Positions 26,398 through 35,972 of a stretch of 55,591 bases of DNA are shown piece by piece (positions within the stretch are counted from its first letter, which is position 1; every line of letters starts with the position of its first letter). The notes under the pieces are model-generated. The model did not search any database and was not told the DNA's origin. It saw nothing but the letters and a program-made list of their open reading frames with translations. The position numbers and the translations under genes are program-made. Source of the stretch: Oscillatoriales cyanobacterium PMM_0080 (GTDB taxonomy: Bacteria; Cyanobacteriota; Cyanobacteriia; Cyanobacteriales; Microcoleaceae); contig CASBQF010000124.1 in the NCBI GenBank assembly GCA_949127775.1, forward strand, positions 1-55,591, in the 5' to 3' direction.

Positions 26398-26907
26398 ATG
26401 AAAAGTGTATTCCGAATTTTCCTAAGCCTAGTTTTAAGTTTAGTATTGGCTTTTGGGTGGGTACTGCTGAGTGCTACTCCAGCATTTGCCCTGCCGAAAA
26501 CAATTATTAACTATACAAATATTAATTTGTCCGATCGCGATTTTTCCAACTCAAATTTAGCAGGGGGAACATTTGTCGCCGCCGAGATGCGAGGAACCAA
26601 CTTTCAAGGTGCTGATTTAACCAATGCGATTTTGACTAAGGGAGTCTTGCTAAATGCTAACTTATCAGGTGCGAATCTGTCCGGTGCTTTGGCAGATAGA
26701 ATAACCTTTGACGGCGCTAATTTGACGAATGCTAATTTCACCGAAGCAATTATGACTCGAACTCGGTTTTTTGATGCGGCAATTTCCGGTGCAGATTTTA
26801 CAGACGCGATTATCGACGCTTATCAAGTAACAATTATGTGCGAAAAAGCAGATGGTGTCAATCCCGTGACTGGAGTTTCTACCCGAGAAAGTTTGGGATG
26901 TCCGTAG
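26398..26907 (+). CDS. Exported (probably lumenal) pentapeptide-repeat protein
   Basis: 169 residues from the ATG at 26398. A signal peptide ([20 protein letters not shown]) ends with an ATPAFA-type cleavage site. The mature part holds about 12 pentapeptide repeats, for example [20 protein letters not shown] and [20 protein letters not shown]. The C-terminal segment has two Cys ([12 protein letters not shown] and ESLGCP), which could form a disulfide. It resembles the thylakoid-lumen pentapeptide proteins of cyanobacteria and plants, whose role is unknown. The repeat tract CCCAATG runs directly up to the start codon, so there is no conventional leader. Confidence 0.85.
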   Translation: MKSVFRIFLSLVLSLVLAFGWVLLSATPAFALPKTIINYTNINLSDRDFSNSNLAGGTFVAAEMRGTNFQGADLTNAILTKGVLLNANLSGANLSGALADRITFDGANLTNANFTEAIMTRTRFFDAAISGADFTDAIIDAYQVTIMCEKADGVNPVTGVSTRESLGCP

Positions 26908-26954
26908 ACATTTAAAGTCGTAAGGTGCGCAGTGCGCACCTACAAATCTCGGCT

Positions 26955-28208
26955 CTATCTCGAACTACAAATGCCTGTGTTTGCAGTACCAACAACCAAG
27001 TCAGAATTCAACAGCAAATCTAAATCAGTATCAGGATTAACAGCGTACAAATCGACTTTATCTCGACCCAAAAACACTCCGATCAAAGTGCCGATTCCCG
27101 CGCCGCCGAGTACCTCTTCAGTTGCGATCGCCCGATCGCCCGTAACACCTGCAATCGCCGCCGCTGCTGCTGCACCCAACGCCGTATTTTTAACCAGATT
27201 ACCAACATTAACACCCTTAGTCACAGTTTCTTTCCGAGTAATCAGTTGCGAAGTCGCATTCAGAGGCACTCTGCTACCGTTGATGATACTTAATTCCTGT
27301 GCCACAAACTGAACGCCCGCAGCAGTCGATCGCAATTCGCCGCTAATTTTCGAGCCTTCGGGTATCAGCAATTTACCATCACTCCCCGCAATATCCGCAG
27401 CCACAGTCAGCGTAATCGGAGACGTGTCATTGGGGCCAAGCAAAATCTTACCTTTTGCATACTCGACTAAGATAGAAGTACCGCTAGGGATTTTCACAGC
27501 AACAGAATCAGCAACATCAATCTTGGCAATATAAGGAGAATTAATTGCTCTTGCTTGATTGGTACTCACCAATGTTTGATAGATAAAAGCAGCTACTTCA
27601 GCCCGCGTTGCTGACTGATTTGGTTTCAGAGATTTAGGATTGGGATAACTGACAACCAACTGTTTTTCAGTAGCAGCAGCCACACTTTTGACAGCATAAC
27701 TTTGAATATCACCCGCATCATTATAGTAGCTGAGAACATCTTGAAAACTGCACTTAGGCTCATAGCCAAGTCCGTTATTTAAAGCGACTACAACTTGCAC
27801 GCGGGGAATCTGCTGCATCGGCCTAAAAACATTGCCAGGATAACCAGACATCCATCCCATCTCGTAAGCTTGGGCGATCGCCCCGCTTGCCCAAAAATTC
27901 GATGGAACATCAGCAAACCGTACAGCATCCCGAGTTTTTGCCTTTTTGACCGATCGCACCATTGCCGCGAATTCAGCCCGCGTTACCAGTGCATCCGGGC
28001 GGAAACTCCCATCAGGAAATCCCTTGATAATCCCTCTTTCTGACAAATCTTGAATAAAATCTTTTGCCCAGTAGTTATTATTAACATCCGAAAAAGCTGT
28101 CTGAGCAAAAGCAGGGGCGGGAGCAATCATCGGCGCTGCGGTTCCAGCAACGGTTCCTAATGTTAATAAAATAGATGTACCGGATTTAATGCGATGTAAT
28201 ACAGACAT
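26955..28208 (-). CDS. S-layer-homology (SLH) domain secreted protein
   Basis: 417 residues from the ATG at 28208, preceded by GGAG at a suitable distance; the longer frame to 28232 adds only eight residues. A signal peptide ends at PAPAFAQ. Three SLH-like motifs occupy about 35-220: FSDVNNNYWAKDFIQDLSER, ADVPSNFWASGAIAQAYEMG and ATRAEVAAFIYQTLV. The C-terminal half is predicted beta-rich, with a Gly/Ala-rich hydrophobic stretch (LGAAAAAAIAGVTGDRAIA). SLH domains bind envelope polymers. This architecture is common in cyanobacteria as a cell-surface protein of unknown role. Confidence 0.88.
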   Translation of the reverse strand: MSVLHRIKSGTSILLTLGTVAGTAAPMIAPAPAFAQTAFSDVNNNYWAKDFIQDLSERGIIKGFPDGSFRPDALVTRAEFAAMVRSVKKAKTRDAVRFADVPSNFWASGAIAQAYEMGWMSGYPGNVFRPMQQIPRVQVVVALNNGLGYEPKCSFQDVLSYYNDAGDIQSYAVKSVAAATEKQLVVSYPNPKSLKPNQSATRAEVAAFIYQTLVSTNQARAINSPYIAKIDVADSVAVKIPSGTSILVEYAKGKILLGPNDTSPITLTVAADIAGSDGKLLIPEGSKISGELRSTAAGVQFVAQELSIINGSRVPLNATSQLITRKETVTKGVNVGNLVKNTALGAAAAAAIAGVTGDRAIATEEVLGGAGIGTLIGVFLGRDKVDLYAVNPDTDLDLLLNSDLVVGTANTGICSSR

Positions 28209-28239
28209 TTTTTGATTCTCCAATTTACACAAGTTTTTT

Positions 28240-28688
28240 ATTGAAGAGAAGTAAGCTTTTGAGCGGCTGATTTATTCCTGCCGAACTTGCTCTTTCCCTC
28301 AGTTATGTAATCATTGTTGAATATTTTTATTTTCTGTGCGGGGAAGATACGGTCTTTTAAAATAAATATTTCTATGCTAATTTATTGGTTTTAAAATGCT
28401 TAAATTCCTTAAAATCCTGATGTTACTTATCTCCCTTATCTACCTGGAACTTATACACTCCTGGAGATAGAACCTGTATGTGTAGGGTGCGCAATGCGCA
28501 CCTTACGGCTGTATAATATGTAGGTGCGAATGTTCACCTTACGGCTGATATCGTTATAGTAGGTCATTTACATCTGTAGGGACAGTGCAAAAGACATCTC
28601 CAATGATTCTTGTGGAACAGGCATCCTGCCTGTTCAAAACTGGCAATTATTGCGATGTCTAAAGAGCGATCGCCCTCGCTCAACTTGA
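28240..28688. repeat. Intergenic with palindromic repeats
   Basis: GTAGGGTGCGCAATGCGCACC with a degenerate second copy (GTAGGTGCGAATGTTCACC) lies at 28479-28540. The family-B core GTGGAACAGGCATCCTGCC is at 28613-28634. The 28209-28300 part should hold the SLH gene promoter. Confidence 0.6.
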
Positions 28689-29381
28689 CTAATGACTAAT
28701 ACTGGCGATCGGTTCCCAACTTGTCGCATCTTCAAACAAAGCTTGATACCCGGCTACATTCGGATGCAGCCCATCTGCAATCAGGCGCGATCGCCACCAA
28801 TCACTCCCCCGATCCATCCATTTATCAAAAATATCTAAATAGGGAATTCCCCGCAACTCACAAGCTAACTTTGTTGCTTCCTTATACCGATATTGGTCAG
28901 CGTGATTGTAGTACAAACAATCTTGAAAAGGCATTTTACTTTCATCCACCGGCACCATTCCCACAAATATCACCGGACAAAGTTGTTGGGATAGGTTTAA
29001 TAAATGATCCAAAACAGTTTTAAAATGTTCAAAATCAGTGTAGCTACGCCCCGTCGCCGATTGCACTCTTGCCGTATCGTTGAGGCCTACCGAAAGTATC
29101 ATCGCATCCGGGACGCGGTTTCTGAGCTCGCCACGGTGTTTAAACTCGTTTTCGAGCCGCTGGGAGACATGATACGTGCGATCGCCCCTAACGCCCAAAT
29201 TGTATAAAACGTGTCCTGCACTCTCCGGTAACATCCACTGTCGGCGCAATCTTTCCACCCAACCGCCGCCCACATCGTCGCCGAAACCGTAGATTAAGCT
29301 GTCGCCGAAAGCCACTAATTTAAGCGGATGAGAATTTACCCGATGCAAGTTACCAAAGGAATAGGCTGTTGCTGCCTGCAT
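28689..29381 (-). CDS. SGNH/GDSL-type hydrolase
   Basis: 230 residues. Block I is LKLVAFGDSLIYGFGDD (catalytic Ser, about residue 29), followed by block II Gly in NLGVRGDRTYHVSQ. Block III is LSVGLNDTARV (Asn), and block V is IADGLHPNVAGYQAL (Asp and His). All catalytic positions are present and no signal peptide is evident. It is a likely esterase, lipase or carbohydrate deacetylase with unknown substrate. It is divergent from rpoZ. Confidence 0.88.
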   Translation of the reverse strand: MQAATAYSFGNLHRVNSHPLKLVAFGDSLIYGFGDDVGGGWVERLRRQWMLPESAGHVLYNLGVRGDRTYHVSQRLENEFKHRGELRNRVPDAMILSVGLNDTARVQSATGRSYTDFEHFKTVLDHLLNLSQQLCPVIFVGMVPVDESKMPFQDCLYYNHADQYRYKEATKLACELRGIPYLDIFDKWMDRGSDWWRSRLIADGLHPNVAGYQALFEDATSWEPIASISH

Positions 29382-29461
29382 AACTTATGATGCTCAATTA
29401 ATGATTTATGAATTTTGACATACTAGACTAGAATGTAACATTACATAAAGTAGGTAGTCTC

Positions 29462-29695
29462 ATGGCTAAGCGTCCAACCTTCGATTCAACTCAGCTAACC
29501 CGTCGGGCGGAAGAGTTGATCGGTGCTGCATCCAACCGCTATCGGATTACGGTACAGGTGGCGAATCGCGCCAAACGTCGCCGCTATGAAGATTTTGAAA
29601 ATATGGACGACACTCAAATGATGAAACCTGTAATGCGGGCAATATTTGAGATGTCGGACGAATTGACTCAGCCGGAAATTATCGGAGATATTTAG
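29462..29695 (+). CDS. rpoZ: RNA polymerase omega subunit
   Basis: 77 residues, typical for cyanobacterial omega. Segments [20 protein letters not shown] and [20 protein letters not shown] are diagnostic. Omega binds beta-prime and assists core assembly; in cyanobacteria it affects sigma-factor recruitment. A TTGACA box lies at 29415-29420. A strong hairpin terminator follows the stop. Confidence 0.95.
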   Translation: MAKRPTFDSTQLTRRAEELIGAASNRYRITVQVANRAKRRRYEDFENMDDTQMMKPVMRAIFEMSDELTQPEIIGDI

Positions 29696-29703
29696 ACTTG
29701 GCG

Positions 29704-29767
29704 AGTTTTGAGTTTTGAGGAGTGAATTGCCAGCAATTTATGTGAACTCAAAACTCAAAACTTTTTC
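29704..29767 (+). terminator. Terminator after rpoZ
   Basis: AGTTTTGAGTTTTGAG (29704-29719) and CTCAAAACTCAAAACT (29747-29762) form a perfect 16-bp stem, followed by TTTTTC. Confidence 0.8.
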
Positions 29768-29930
29768 ATTCCTAAAGTAGCGCAGGCAAAAAATCCGGTT
29801 GGTGCGATCGCCAGCTAGCTACAAATGTATATGCCAGCAAGGTCAAATTTTCGTGCTTCCTAAAATGATCAACTAGGACATCCAGTCGGTAAGTTTATCA
29901 AATGATTCTATATTTGAATTTGTTAAAACG

Positions 29931-30575
29931 GTGAAAAAATTAAAGCTGGGCTTGAGTTTTTTATTCATTACTTTGATTGTGGCAATTTTCACGATTTTGA
30001 ATTGGGTATTGGAATCGGGTGAATTGAGTCTATTAGCTTTGGAACCTTTGCGACTGCGGACTTCTGAGTCTGCATCAGTACAGCGAGTTGCTCAGCAATC
30101 AGCACCGTCGCAGGTGAGGGCGCAAGATGCGTGGAAATTTGTGTATGAAAAATTGCCGGATTTGCCGATCGAGAATAACTACATTTCCAAGGAAACTGGG
30201 AAAGTCGATCCTAATAATAATTTAATCGGGCGTTTGATTCGGTATCATGTATTTGTCAAAGGAAGACCGCCGAATTACCGCTTTGATTGGAAGTTGAGTT
30301 TAGCTGACTATTTGGGGGCGACTCCCGATTATTTAGTGGAAAGCGTGTATCCGGGAAACGACGTTTTGCGATCGAATCCGATGGAACGCGATCGCACTGC
30401 TATTCAAAGTTTAAATAGAACACAGCGGGATGCTTTGGTTCAAGTTTTGGTTGATGTTTTTACTGGAAATTCCGAGCCATCGCCCACGACGCCGGGCGAA
30501 AAACCAGAGGGGCGATCGAATTCCCCAGAAACACCGCAGCCACAACCGGGAGATGCGAAGTTGCTGACACCTTAA
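29931..30575 (+). CDS. Membrane-anchored protein of unknown function
   Basis: 214 residues from a GTG start. The N-terminal hydrophobic segment (GLSFLFITLIVAIFTILNWV) is a signal anchor. A compact domain follows (about 55-180) with WKFVYEKLPDLPIENNYISK, IRYHVFVKGRPPNYRFDWKL and LNRTQRDALVQVLVDVFTGN. The C-terminal tail is Pro/Ser/Thr-rich and low-complexity. I recognise no family name; such proteins are widespread in cyanobacteria. The gene is isolated between rpoZ and the DUF1818 gene. Confidence 0.75.
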   Translation: MKKLKLGLSFLFITLIVAIFTILNWVLESGELSLLALEPLRLRTSESASVQRVAQQSAPSQVRAQDAWKFVYEKLPDLPIENNYISKETGKVDPNNNLIGRLIRYHVFVKGRPPNYRFDWKLSLADYLGATPDYLVESVYPGNDVLRSNPMERDRTAIQSLNRTQRDALVQVLVDVFTGNSEPSPTTPGEKPEGRSNSPETPQPQPGDAKLLTP

Positions 30576-30614
30576 TGTTTTATTTTAGTTAGTTCGCGAT
30601 CGCACGGGTGGTCA

Positions 30615-30678
30615 GAAACCGGGTTTTTTACGAAAATATGTGGTTACAGCCCGCAGAAACGGCAAAAAACCCGGTTTA
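30615..30678. terminator. Inverted repeat, possible bidirectional terminator
   Basis: AAACCGGGTTTTTTAC and GCAAAAAACCCGGTTT face each other across about 30 bp. T-runs exist on both strands within the arms. AAACCGGGTTTTT is a frequent dispersed motif in cyanobacterial genomes. Confidence 0.5.
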
Positions 30679-30720
30679 CTTGGTATTTACAACTTATTCC
30701 GACTAATCTAAAATCCCTCA

Positions 30721-31089
30721 ATGGTAGAACGTGTAATTAAGACGGGTGTTGGCTGGCGTCTGGGATGGAGTCCCAACGCCGAGGAATTTCAGGGTTTGGT
30801 AGCTGGGGAGAATTGGGCGATCGAACTCACCGAAGCTGAGTTAAACGATTTTTGCCGATTGTTGGGACAATTGGCCGCCACAATGAGTCAAATGGCATCT
30901 GAGTTAATGGACGAGGAAAAAATCGCCATTGAAGCCGAAAGCGACTTGCTGTGGGTGCAGGTCGAAGGCTATCCCGAAGCTTACAGCGTACAGTTGATTT
31001 TGAATGCTGGTAGGAGATGTGAGGGTTCTTGGCCGGTGGCTGCGGTTCCGAGTTTGGTGCAGGCCGCCAAAGTTTTAAAAGTTTTTTGA
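30721..31089 (+). CDS. DUF1818 family protein
   Basis: 122 residues, full length for DUF1818, a family found in cyanobacteria and plastid-containing lineages. Typical phrases are GVGWRLGWSPNAEEFQGLVA, WAIELTEAELNDFCRLLGQL and SYPVAA-like GSWPVAAVPSLVQAAKVLK. No known function. It is predicted cytoplasmic, with no membrane segment. It precedes the tRNA-Pro gene by 37 bp in the same orientation and may be cotranscribed with it. Confidence 0.85.
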   Translation: MVERVIKTGVGWRLGWSPNAEEFQGLVAGENWAIELTEAELNDFCRLLGQLAATMSQMASELMDEEKIAIEAESDLLWVQVEGYPEAYSVQLILNAGRRCEGSWPVAAVPSLVQAAKVLKVF

Positions 31090-31126
31090 CTTATTTTGTA
31101 ATTTCATGCTATGCTCTTAATTCTGT

Positions 31127-31200
31127 CGGGGCGTAGCGCAGCTTGGTAGCGCACTACTTTGGGGTAGTAGGGGTCGTGGGTTCAAATCCCGCCGCTCCGA
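31127..31200 (+). tRNA. tRNA-Pro (anticodon UGG)
   Basis: 74 nt. Acceptor arms are CGGGGCG and CGCTCCG with discriminator A. The D-arm is GCGCAGCTTGGTAGCGC, the anticodon stem CTACT/AGTAG frames loop TTGGGGT with TGG, and the T-arm is GTGGGTTCAAATCCCGC. CCA is not encoded. Confidence 0.93.
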
Positions 31201-31203
31201 TAG

Positions 31204-31240
31204 ATGGAATCCTTGATTTATCAAGGGTTCCATTGTTTTT
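31204..31240 (+). terminator. Terminator after tRNA-Pro
   Basis: ATGGAATCCTTGAT and ATCAAGGGTTCCAT pair (one bulge) and are followed by GTTTTT. Confidence 0.8.
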
Positions 31241-31257
31241 GGTACACTTGACAGTTT

Positions 31258-31431
31258 TTAGTCATTCTCAATTAGGAGTGACAGAATATGACAGTCCCTG
31301 ACAAAAACTGCGATATTGCGATCGGTCACAATGACATCAACCCATTTTTTGGCAAGAGTCAAAGCAGTATTTTTGCCAAGCCTTCTACTCGCTCCCGTCA
31401 CCAACGCGATTTTTGTTTGATATTTCCTCAT
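31258..31431 (-). pseudogene. Truncated short-chain dehydrogenase N-terminus
   Basis: From the ATG at 31431 the frame gives MRKYQTKIALVTGASRRLGK, then NTALTLAKKWVDVIVTDRN, the Rossmann TGxxxxxG region of an SDR enzyme. After about 37 residues the similarity ends and the frame stops at 31258. Full SDRs have about 250 residues, so this is a 5' remnant. It lies directly behind tRNA-Pro, a usual integration hotspot. Confidence 0.55.
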
Positions 31432-31489
31432 TTCCCGATCCTTTTTCAGACTACTAATCACAAATTCTCCAACTGATATTTCAGCGTAA

Positions 31490-31720
31490 TAATTTCATCC
31501 TACTGCTTTATCAAATAGATCGGAATCACCATTCCCAAAACCGCATTGATAATTCTGATTTTGGTAATAATCTCGCAAGGCTTGCGGATCAAGTTCATCA
31601 AATAAAAACTCTATATCTTCTTATTTATTCGCAATCAGCTAGTCAATAAAAGTCTTTGTTTTCTAGCCGGGCTTCTGCTTGAGTCGGAATGCGCGACGAA
31701 TCAGGCGATCGAGAAAACAA
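31490..31720 (-). pseudogene. Degraded coding remnant of unknown origin
   Basis: On the minus strand coding-like phrases appear in two frames: SSRIPTQAEARLENKDFY (about 31650-31710) and EDIEFLFDELDPQALRDYY followed by QNQNYQCGFGNGDSDLFDK (about 31505-31625). Stops or frameshifts separate them. No family is recognised. It marks decayed accessory DNA between tRNA-Pro and the next gene. Confidence 0.35.
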
Positions 31721-32004
31721 GAAACGCCACGAAGAGAAAGAGCAATCCCGGCGAGAATTGACTACAAAATATTATGGATTTCAATTGTTATTCAAAAAAT
31801 ATTATCCTATGTCACGCCTTCAAAAACCATCTTTAGATCGTATCGTGCAAGCGAGCACATCTAATTATTTCTCAGAACGCCATAATAGGTAAATTATATC
31901 CAGTTGAGCCGATCGCAGTTGCGGTAATATTAATTGTTAGCTAGAGTGGTTTGAAGACAAGTGCGGCTCATTCAAAAAAATTAATATTTTCTGGAGGAAA
32001 AACT

Positions 32005-33057
32005 GTGTCGATAAATCTTTTCTCTCTTCCATACCCTGTAACATTCGTGATCCGGTATCCTGAACGTTGGCCCGAGCTATTTCAGTCCTCTGAAACATTA
32101 ATCCTCGATCCCAGCTCTTTACATGGTCGCATTCAAACTAACGAAGACTGTTGGATTCTCCTAACCTATTTGCATCTGAAGCGAAAGCACATCAATGTAT
32201 CAATTTCCGACAGGTTCATTCCGGGAGAGATTTGTGTTGTTAGTTCCCTTGAGTTGGGAATTAAGGATCGAACTTTTAACTCCTTTGTTGTGGGTTGTCG
32301 CAGTGATGGTTTTCAACCTCCTCTTTGCGATTTAACTGTGGTGCAAAATAAAATATGTATCGATTCAAAAACAGATGTATTCATACCTCACTGGCCCCAA
32401 CCCGGTATTATACCGAGGCTTAAGGAACGAGGCAATACGATTGAAAATATTGTTTTCAAAGGTGACGAAATTAATCTGTATGAATCGTTTCGTTCTCCTG
32501 AATTTAAGCAAGAACTAGAAAAACTTGGTGTCACACTCAGAATTAATGGTAAACTTGAAAATCAACCTGTTATGTGGCATGACTATAGCACGGATGATTT
32601 AGTTTTAGCTGTGCGCGATCTAACTGAAGAAGATGCCTTAGTCAAACCAGCGAGTAAACTGGTTAATGCTTGGATAGCAGGAGTACCAGCTTTGCTCGGC
32701 CCTGAGCCTGCCTTCGGGGAACAAAGAAAGTCAGAGCTAGATTATATCAAAGTGACAACACCTGAAGCAGTATTTGAGGCCGTTAAACTACTTAAATCAC
32801 AGCCTGAACTGTATCAAAAAATGATAGCAAACGGGCAAAAGCGCGCTGAAGATTTCACCACAGAAAAAATGATTCAGCGATGGTATGAACTGCTTGCAGG
32901 CCCTGTAGCCGATGGGTACAAGCACTGGCTCAAAAGAAACCAGGTTAGCCGCATGGCAGAGTTTTCTATCAGGAGCATTCAGCATAAAATGGCTGGTAGA
33001 AAAGCTGTTCACAACCGCCTGCACGGGTATCGTCCGATCTCGGGTACACATACCTAA
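32005..33057 (+). CDS. Glycosyltransferase-like protein
   Basis: 350 residues from the GTG at 32005, chosen because GGAGG sits seven bases upstream; the longer frame begins with TTG at 31951 without such a site. The N-terminal half shows no clear motif (SLPYPVTFVIRYPERWPELF). The C-terminal half looks like the donor-binding domain of GT-B glycosyltransferases: LVKPASKLVNAWIAGVPALL resembles the E/K-P-x-K-L-x-E-A-x-A-x-G-x-P motif, followed by KVTTPEAVFEAVKLLKSQPE and GQKRAEDFTTEKMIQRWYEL. Base composition is more AT-rich and poorer in HIP1 than the core genes, which suggests transfer. Substrates are unknown. Confidence 0.55.
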   Translation: MSINLFSLPYPVTFVIRYPERWPELFQSSETLILDPSSLHGRIQTNEDCWILLTYLHLKRKHINVSISDRFIPGEICVVSSLELGIKDRTFNSFVVGCRSDGFQPPLCDLTVVQNKICIDSKTDVFIPHWPQPGIIPRLKERGNTIENIVFKGDEINLYESFRSPEFKQELEKLGVTLRINGKLENQPVMWHDYSTDDLVLAVRDLTEEDALVKPASKLVNAWIAGVPALLGPEPAFGEQRKSELDYIKVTTPEAVFEAVKLLKSQPELYQKMIANGQKRAEDFTTEKMIQRWYELLAGPVADGYKHWLKRNQVSRMAEFSIRSIQHKMAGRKAVHNRLHGYRPISGTHT

Positions 33058-33411
33058 TTCTGTTACAGCGTAGCAATTGCCGATCGACTTGTCTAGAAAT
33101 GGCGATCGGCATCACGGATACCTCTTCTCCAGCATCAAGGCCAGATACACCCCACACACGGCCTCTAAAAGTTGCTTTAACTTGGGTGCGATAGCTTTCG
33201 GTTAAAGCTAAGATATTGTATCATTCTCAATACAAGAAATTCACTCTTTGTGGAACAGCTATGAAAGCCTATTAAGCGAGAATCGTGTAAGATATTAGTT
33301 AAAACTTAATGAGAATATAATGAAGCACTCAGCATTGTCAAAGTTTCAAAATCACTGAGAACCTTGCAGAATGACGCAAGCTAAAATTGTTCCCTAAAGC
33401 GCCCACTCATC
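33058..33411. other. Intergenic before the helicase gene
   Basis: It contains a perfect TATAAT at 33316-33321 inside GAGAATATAATGAAG, with only a weak -35, so it is a possible promoter for the helicase gene. About 90 bp of leader would remain. No gene or strong structure is seen. Confidence 0.4.
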
Positions 33412-35871
33412 ATGTACACCAACGAGCTTAACTCTGAACAAAACCAGATTGCTAGCCATATAGAAGGCGGAATTTTGGTACTTGCTCCGGTTGGTACAGG
33501 CAAAACTCGTATTTTAGCAGAGCGAGTTCTGTGTGCAATCAATCAGGGCATCTCTCCTCAACGCATTCTCTGTCTGACATTTACCAATCGAGCCGCCAAA
33601 GAAATGAGTGAGCGGCTATCTCGGTATTGTCCAGATCAATTAAAACATTTGACAATCAAGACTTTTCATGGTTTATGTGCTTCCATACTACGAATTGAGG
33701 CTCGTCAGTTTGGACTGCCAGCAGATTTCGTAATTTATGACGATGCCGACTGTATTGAACTCGTCAAGGAAGTCTTCGATAAATCGAACGATCGCGATGC
33801 CCAGCAGTTGTTCTTTAAGTTAGCTAACTGCAAAGTGCAAGCTAAAGATCGCGATTTATCGCTGAATAATCTAGTCGAAAATCTGTATGCCCCATTAGGC
33901 AATAACTATGCCCAATGTGCTGCTCAGTATCAAAGTATCCTTCAAAAACGTCACGCCTTAGACTTTGCCGATCTCGTTTTTTATACTCGGGTGATGTTAG
34001 AGCATGAACTAGAGATTAGCCAACGTTGGGCAGATAAGTTTGATTTTGTGCAAGTTGACGAAGTTCAAGACACGCATTTATCGGAGTACGGCATCGTTAA
34101 GCATTTAGCAGCTAGTAGCGGCAATTTGGCAATGATTGGGGATTTGGATCAGACTATTTATGAGTGGAGAGGGTCAGAGCCCGATCGGGTAATTCAGCAA
34201 TTCAATCATGATTTCAACCCTACAAAGTATTCTTTAGCTTGGAACTATCGAGCCACGAAAACCCTTCTAAATGCGGCTTCTGGGTTTGCAGATTCCTTTG
34301 AACATCGACACACAAAAATCACACCTGCGCATAAATCAGAAGTCGGCGAGTTGATTCAAGTCCATTTAGCAAATAATGAACGAGCAGAGGCAGAGTGGAT
34401 TGGCAAACAAATCCAGCAGCTAGCAGACAATCAAACGGATTTTGTCTACAGCCGAGTGGCAGTGCTTGCCCGCAATCATCAACGCACAAAAGTTGTGAGT
34501 TGGGCATTGGAACGCATGGGCATTCCTTGCGTCACAGTTGAAAAATTCCAATTTTTCATACGCCAGGAAGTAAAAGACGCTCTGGCTTACCTGCGTCTGA
34601 TTCTCAACCCTTTTGATGCAGGGGCAATGCGTCGGATGCTACTCCGGCCAAGTCGTGCGATCGGTGATGCGACAATAAAAAATGTAATTGAGTCAGGAAA
34701 GGATTGCGGTTTGAGCTTAACAGACATGGCATCAAGCCGGACTTTTACAGATGGAGATCCTTTCAGTGAACTGTTAAAAGCCTATTCATCTGAGGTAATC
34801 ACGGTTTTTGATGTAGAGACAACAGGGTTTTCAGTCAGCCAAGATCAGGTTGTAGAAATAGCTGCAATTCGCCTAGTTGCAGGACAACCACAGGCTGAGT
34901 TTCACGCTTACATTGCAAATACGGTTAGTGTGGGTGACTCAGAACGAATACATGGACATAGCGATCGCTTCTTGGCAGAACATGGTAGATATGCAATAGA
35001 TGTTTTCGGCGAATTCTTCAAGTTTGTTGGAGATTCTATGCTGATTGGGCATAATGTCGGCTTCGACATCAAGATGGTGACTGCCCAAGCTCAAAAAGTT
35101 GGTATCACTGCTCCGAAACTACAATGGGAAGACACATTAGAGCTAGCAAATCGCTTTATTGAGTCAGAGCGTTACAGTTTGGAAGTATTAGCAAATCAGT
35201 TGAATCTTGCACATTTGCCTAGTCATAAGGCAATGGATGATGTGAGAACCACAATTGATTTACTGGCATTGCTAATACCATTGGTTGAGCAGAGAGCTGA
35301 TTATCGACAAGCCTTAGTATATCGCTATGGCGACGAGTTTGAAAAACTCGCTGAGCAGATGGAACGCTGGCGTGAAGCTAGCCAATCAATGCGACCTCCA
35401 GATTTGATGGATAAGTTACTGCTAGAATCTGGATTATACAGTTATTACCAAGCAGAAGAAAAACGCTTGGCAAACCTCCAATACCTTGTACAAATTTTTC
35501 AAGAACGGGACGATCGAGCTTTGCACCCTGACACGTCTTTACGGAGCATCCTTGAATTTACTGCGCTTGCTAAAAACTTAGATCAAGTTTCTCAAGATGC
35601 TAACCAAGTTCCTATCATTACAGTTCATCAATCCAAAGGTCTGGAATTTGATAGTGTTTTCATTGCAGGCGCTACTGAGAATGAGTTTCCTAGTTTTTTG
35701 AGTGTTCGTGACAACAAATTAGAAGAAGAAAGGCGGTTATTTTATGTCGCAATGACTAGAGCAAAGAAAAGACTATTTATATCGGCTTACTCAAGTGATT
35801 CTAGAAATTATCAGAAAAAAATTAGCAGATTTGTGAGGGATATTCTCAATAATTGTATCCACTATAACTAA
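33412..35871 (+). CDS. UvrD/PcrA-type helicase with internal DnaQ-like 3'-5' exonuclease domain
   Basis: 819 residues. The SF1A helicase core has Walker A (LAPVGTGKT, Lys 31), motif Ia (LTFTNRAAKEMSERL), motif II (FVQVDEVQDT, DEVQD) and motif III (GDLDQTIYEWRG). It resumes with motif V (ITVHQSKGLEFD) and motif VI (EERRLFYVAMTRAKKRLF). Between motif IV and V, residues about 465-615 insert a DEDDh exonuclease domain: VFDVETTGFSVSQDQVVEIA (D/E), IGHNVGFDI (D) and SHKAMDDVRTT (H, D). All catalytic positions are present. It probably unwinds and degrades DNA 3'-5'. It precedes a reverse transcriptase gene by 101 bp in the same orientation, suggesting a functional pair. UvrD-like helicases occur in several defence systems. 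Codon and base use are AT-richer than neighbouring core genes. Confidence 0.9.
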   Translation: MYTNELNSEQNQIASHIEGGILVLAPVGTGKTRILAERVLCAINQGISPQRILCLTFTNRAAKEMSERLSRYCPDQLKHLTIKTFHGLCASILRIEARQFGLPADFVIYDDADCIELVKEVFDKSNDRDAQQLFFKLANCKVQAKDRDLSLNNLVENLYAPLGNNYAQCAAQYQSILQKRHALDFADLVFYTRVMLEHELEISQRWADKFDFVQVDEVQDTHLSEYGIVKHLAASSGNLAMIGDLDQTIYEWRGSEPDRVIQQFNHDFNPTKYSLAWNYRATKTLLNAASGFADSFEHRHTKITPAHKSEVGELIQVHLANNERAEAEWIGKQIQQLADNQTDFVYSRVAVLARNHQRTKVVSWALERMGIPCVTVEKFQFFIRQEVKDALAYLRLILNPFDAGAMRRMLLRPSRAIGDATIKNVIESGKDCGLSLTDMASSRTFTDGDPFSELLKAYSSEVITVFDVETTGFSVSQDQVVEIAAIRLVAGQPQAEFHAYIANTVSVGDSERIHGHSDRFLAEHGRYAIDVFGEFFKFVGDSMLIGHNVGFDIKMVTAQAQKVGITAPKLQWEDTLELANRFIESERYSLEVLANQLNLAHLPSHKAMDDVRTTIDLLALLIPLVEQRADYRQALVYRYGDEFEKLAEQMERWREASQSMRPPDLMDKLLLESGLYSYYQAEEKRLANLQYLVQIFQERDDRALHPDTSLRSILEFTALAKNLDQVSQDANQVPIITVHQSKGLEFDSVFIAGATENEFPSFLSVRDNKLEEERRLFYVAMTRAKKRLFISAYSSDSRNYQKKISRFVRDILNNCIHYN

Positions 35872-35972
35872 TGTATCTTATCAATAACTGCTGGTAAAGC
35901 GGAGATTGGGGGGTTGCCACTTAATTAAAGCTAATTGGGATAAATCACAAAAATATTACGTAAAATTTAATT

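Noticed and set aside
26013-26510. Frames with SRDTALPSP or GTRHCRLL repeats
   Set aside because: They are translations of family-D palindromes and the 48-bp tandem repeat, not proteins.
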